A DNA stretch of 7,093 nucleotides from Phycisphaerales bacterium (GTDB lineage: Bacteria > Planctomycetota > Phycisphaerae > Phycisphaerales > Phycisphaeraceae), in assembly GCA_012031455.1 (NCBI GenBank), contig JAAUTM010000066.1, positions 1 to 7,093 of the forward strand. The letters run 5' to 3'. Position numbers and translations under genes: made by a program. The notes beneath the pieces were generated by a model, which was given only the letters and a program-made list of their open reading frames with translations, made no database searches and was not told the DNA's origin. The first letter of the stretch is position 1, and each line of letters opens with the position of its first letter. Positions 6,454 to 7,093 of the stretch are shown in pieces.

Positions 6454-6852
6454 ATCACCCCGCAGCTCTACTTTGGCAACCTCACCTTCACCCAATCCCT
6501 TTTTGATGATGACACCACGACCCAGCCCGATGGCACACGCACCGGCAGTATCACGACTCAGGGAACCTTCATCAGCACCAACGGCCGAACCGGAACCTAC
6601 ACCTACATCACCGCCCATGGGACCGGCCTGAACAAAAACGCCACCCTCCGCCTTGTATTTGATGGCCTGCCCACGCTGGATACCCAGAACATGACCTTCA
6701 CCTGGACCGCCCAGCGGGTCATCAACCTGCACCAACGGCAAATGCAATGGCTCCCCTCGGCTGGGGGAGGATCCGGAAGTTTTAGCGGCAATAACATGAT
6801 CCAGGCGGGCGGCCAGTTGGTGGATATGAACGGCTTCTTCAAACTTGTCTAA
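6454..6852 (+). CDS. Unrecognised C-terminal module of the Calx-beta protein
   Basis: After restoring one C in the run 6450-6453, frame 1 is open for 132 codons to TAA 6850-6852, giving ITPQLYFGNLTFTQSLFDDD at the start and MIQAGGQLVDMNGFFKLV at the end. The module is rich in Thr, Gly and aromatics with alternating hydrophobic residues (LYFGNLTFTQ, GTYTYITA, ATLRLVF, MTFTWTA), suggesting a beta-sandwich. It has no Calx-beta signature, no transmembrane helix and no sorting signal. I do not recognise the family. It sits where bacterial repeat proteins often carry a secretion, anchoring or ligand-binding domain. It has no early start codon, so a start-to-stop gene caller would miss most of it. 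The frame choice rests on continuity with repeat 10 and the natural stop. Confidence 0.7.
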   Translation: MTPQLYFGNLTFTQSLFDDDTTTQPDGTRTGSITTQGTFISTNGRTGTYTYITAHGTGLNKNATLRLVFDGLPTLDTQNMTFTWTAQRVINLHQRQMQWLPSAGGGSGSFSGNNMIQAGGQLVDMNGFFKLV

Positions 6853-6864
6853 GCACAACTGACG

Positions 6865-6883
6865 CCGTGCCCTTCAGGGCCGG
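6865..6883 (+). terminator. Possible imperfect terminator after the Calx-beta gene
   Basis: Twelve bases after the TAA, CCG-T-GCCC (6865-6872) pairs with GGGC-CGG (6877-6883) around a TTCA loop: seven G-C pairs with one bulged T. A T5 run lies at 6896-6900, twelve bases beyond the stem, farther than in a canonical intrinsic terminator. Position and stem strength support a role in ending transcription; the displaced T-run argues against it. Confidence 0.35.
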
Positions 6884-6900
6884 ATAGGAATGAACTTTTT

Positions 6901-6990
6901 CGCCGCAGAGAACACCGAGAACGCAGATAAAATCCGAGAAACCCGCCAAACCAAGAACACATCGATCAGTGGATCGCAGAACACCGATTC
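6901..6990. repeat. Degenerate CGCAGAGAAC-type intergenic repeats
   Basis: Related words recur: CGCAGAGAACACCGAGAAC (6904-6922), ACGCAGATAA (6921-6930), ATCCGAGAA (6932-6940) and ATCGCAGAACACCGATTCG (6973-6991). From memory, CGCAGAG-based direct repeats occur between genes in planctomycete, verrucomicrobial and some other environmental genomes. No reading frame of interest is seen. Function is unknown; dispersed non-autonomous repeats are one possibility. Confidence 0.5.
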
Positions 6991-6992
6991 GT

Positions 6993-7016
6993 AGCCCCGG
7001 ATGCCAATCCGGGGCT
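6993..7016. repeat. Perfect 10-bp inverted repeat (REP-like hairpin)
   Basis: AGCCCCGGAT (6993-7002) and ATCCGGGGCT (7007-7016) are exact reverse complements around the loop GCCA. The next bases are GTCTCCC, not a T-run, so an intrinsic terminator is unlikely on the + strand. It lies between the CGCAGAGAAC repeats and a second palindrome, which suggests a compact intergenic repeat element. Confidence 0.6.
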
Positions 7017-7026
7017 GTCTCCCATC

Positions 7027-7093
7027 AGAGCCGCGAACGGGAGTGAGCGGTTGTCCCAACCACCACTCGCTTCCTCCCCGGGGTCGTGGCTCT
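7027..7093. repeat. Long imperfect palindrome at the window end
   Basis: The outer arms AGAGCCGCGA (7027-7036) and TCGTGGCTCT (7084-7093) pair over ten positions with one G-T wobble. An inner stem GGTTG/CAACC (7049-7053 with 7057-7061) has a three-base loop, and the arms between are partly complementary (GTGAGCGG against CCACCACTCGC). The motif GCCGCGAACGGGAGTGAGCGG resembles, from memory, palindromic intergenic repeats of planctomycete genomes. The outer arm ends exactly at the last base, so the element may extend further. Confidence 0.5.

Larger units (their letters stand above)
2547..6852 (+). pseudogene. Large Calx-beta repeat surface/secreted protein, whole locus, broken by nine single-base indels
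   Basis: One gene is read in pieces. Frame changes, inferred from the repeat consensus, are a missing base at about 3408-3416, 4090/4091, 4128/4129, 5215/5216, 6264/6265, 6302/6303 and within the C-run 6450-6453, and an extra base at 4152/4153 and in the G-run 5044-5048. The 4306 nt plus seven minus two is 4311, exactly 1437 codons (1436 aa). I noticed no substitution-type stop in the repaired frames. Order: N-terminal planctomycete-like motif, short Pro-rich linker, ten Calx-beta repeats, and a C-terminal module of about 130 aa. Calx-beta domains are extracellular or cytosolic beta-sandwiches that often bind Ca2+; large tandem arrays in bacteria are usually secreted adhesin-like or envelope proteins. 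No transmembrane anchor, LPXTG or PEP-CTERM signal is visible. If the indels are sequencing errors the gene is intact; if real, it is a recent pseudogene. Confidence 0.8.

Noticed and set aside
6323..6631. Ser/Pro-rich tail read in frame 2 after 6450 as a genuine linker
   Set aside because: Its low complexity arises from reading Thr codons out of frame; frame 1 gives a better globular sequence with a natural stop and restores the total codon count.

Overview
The window most resembles a chromosomal segment of a planctomycete or a close relative (PVC group). The evidence is a planctomycete-like N-terminal surface-protein motif (IELMETRRMLNG), a very long Calx-beta repeat protein, a bacterial TPR/O-GlcNAc-transferase-like protein, and CGCAGAGAAC-type and palindromic intergenic repeats at the right edge. 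Base composition looks moderately GC-rich. The lineage call is an inference from motifs; no rRNA or marker gene is present.

Layout, all on the + strand. (1) Bases 1-186 are an open frame that enters from the left and ends in a TGATG overlap with the next start; it is probably the tail of an unidentified upstream gene. (2) Bases 186-2302 encode a protein with about eight TPRs and a C-terminal GT41 (SPINDLY/OGT-like) catalytic region. One missing base at about 655-661 splits it into two frames; repaired, it is 705 aa. (3) Bases 2303-2546 are a gap with only a weak hairpin. (4) Bases 2547-6852 encode one large secreted or surface protein: a short N-terminal export-type motif, ten tandem Calx-beta repeats of about 125 aa, and an unrecognised C-terminal module of about 130 aa. 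It is broken by nine single-base indels (seven missing bases, two extra). Repairing them gives exactly 1437 codons, with no nonsense substitution noticed in the repaired frames. (5) Bases 6853-7093 are non-coding: a possible terminator, degenerate CGCAGAGAAC repeats, a perfect 10-bp hairpin and a large imperfect palindrome reaching the window end.

How they may work together: the first full gene probably encodes a nucleotide-sugar-dependent protein O-glycosyltransferase. Its neighbour is a Thr/Ser-rich surface repeat protein, a plausible but unproven substrate. The many one-base indels, mostly in short homopolymers, suggest sequencing or assembly error or a very recent loss of the gene, not long decay. 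I see no defence system, mobile element with a transposase, CRISPR array or RNA gene, and no clear sign of an undescribed system. The most useful leads are the hidden C-terminal module, the glycosyltransferase/repeat-protein pairing and the right-edge repeats.
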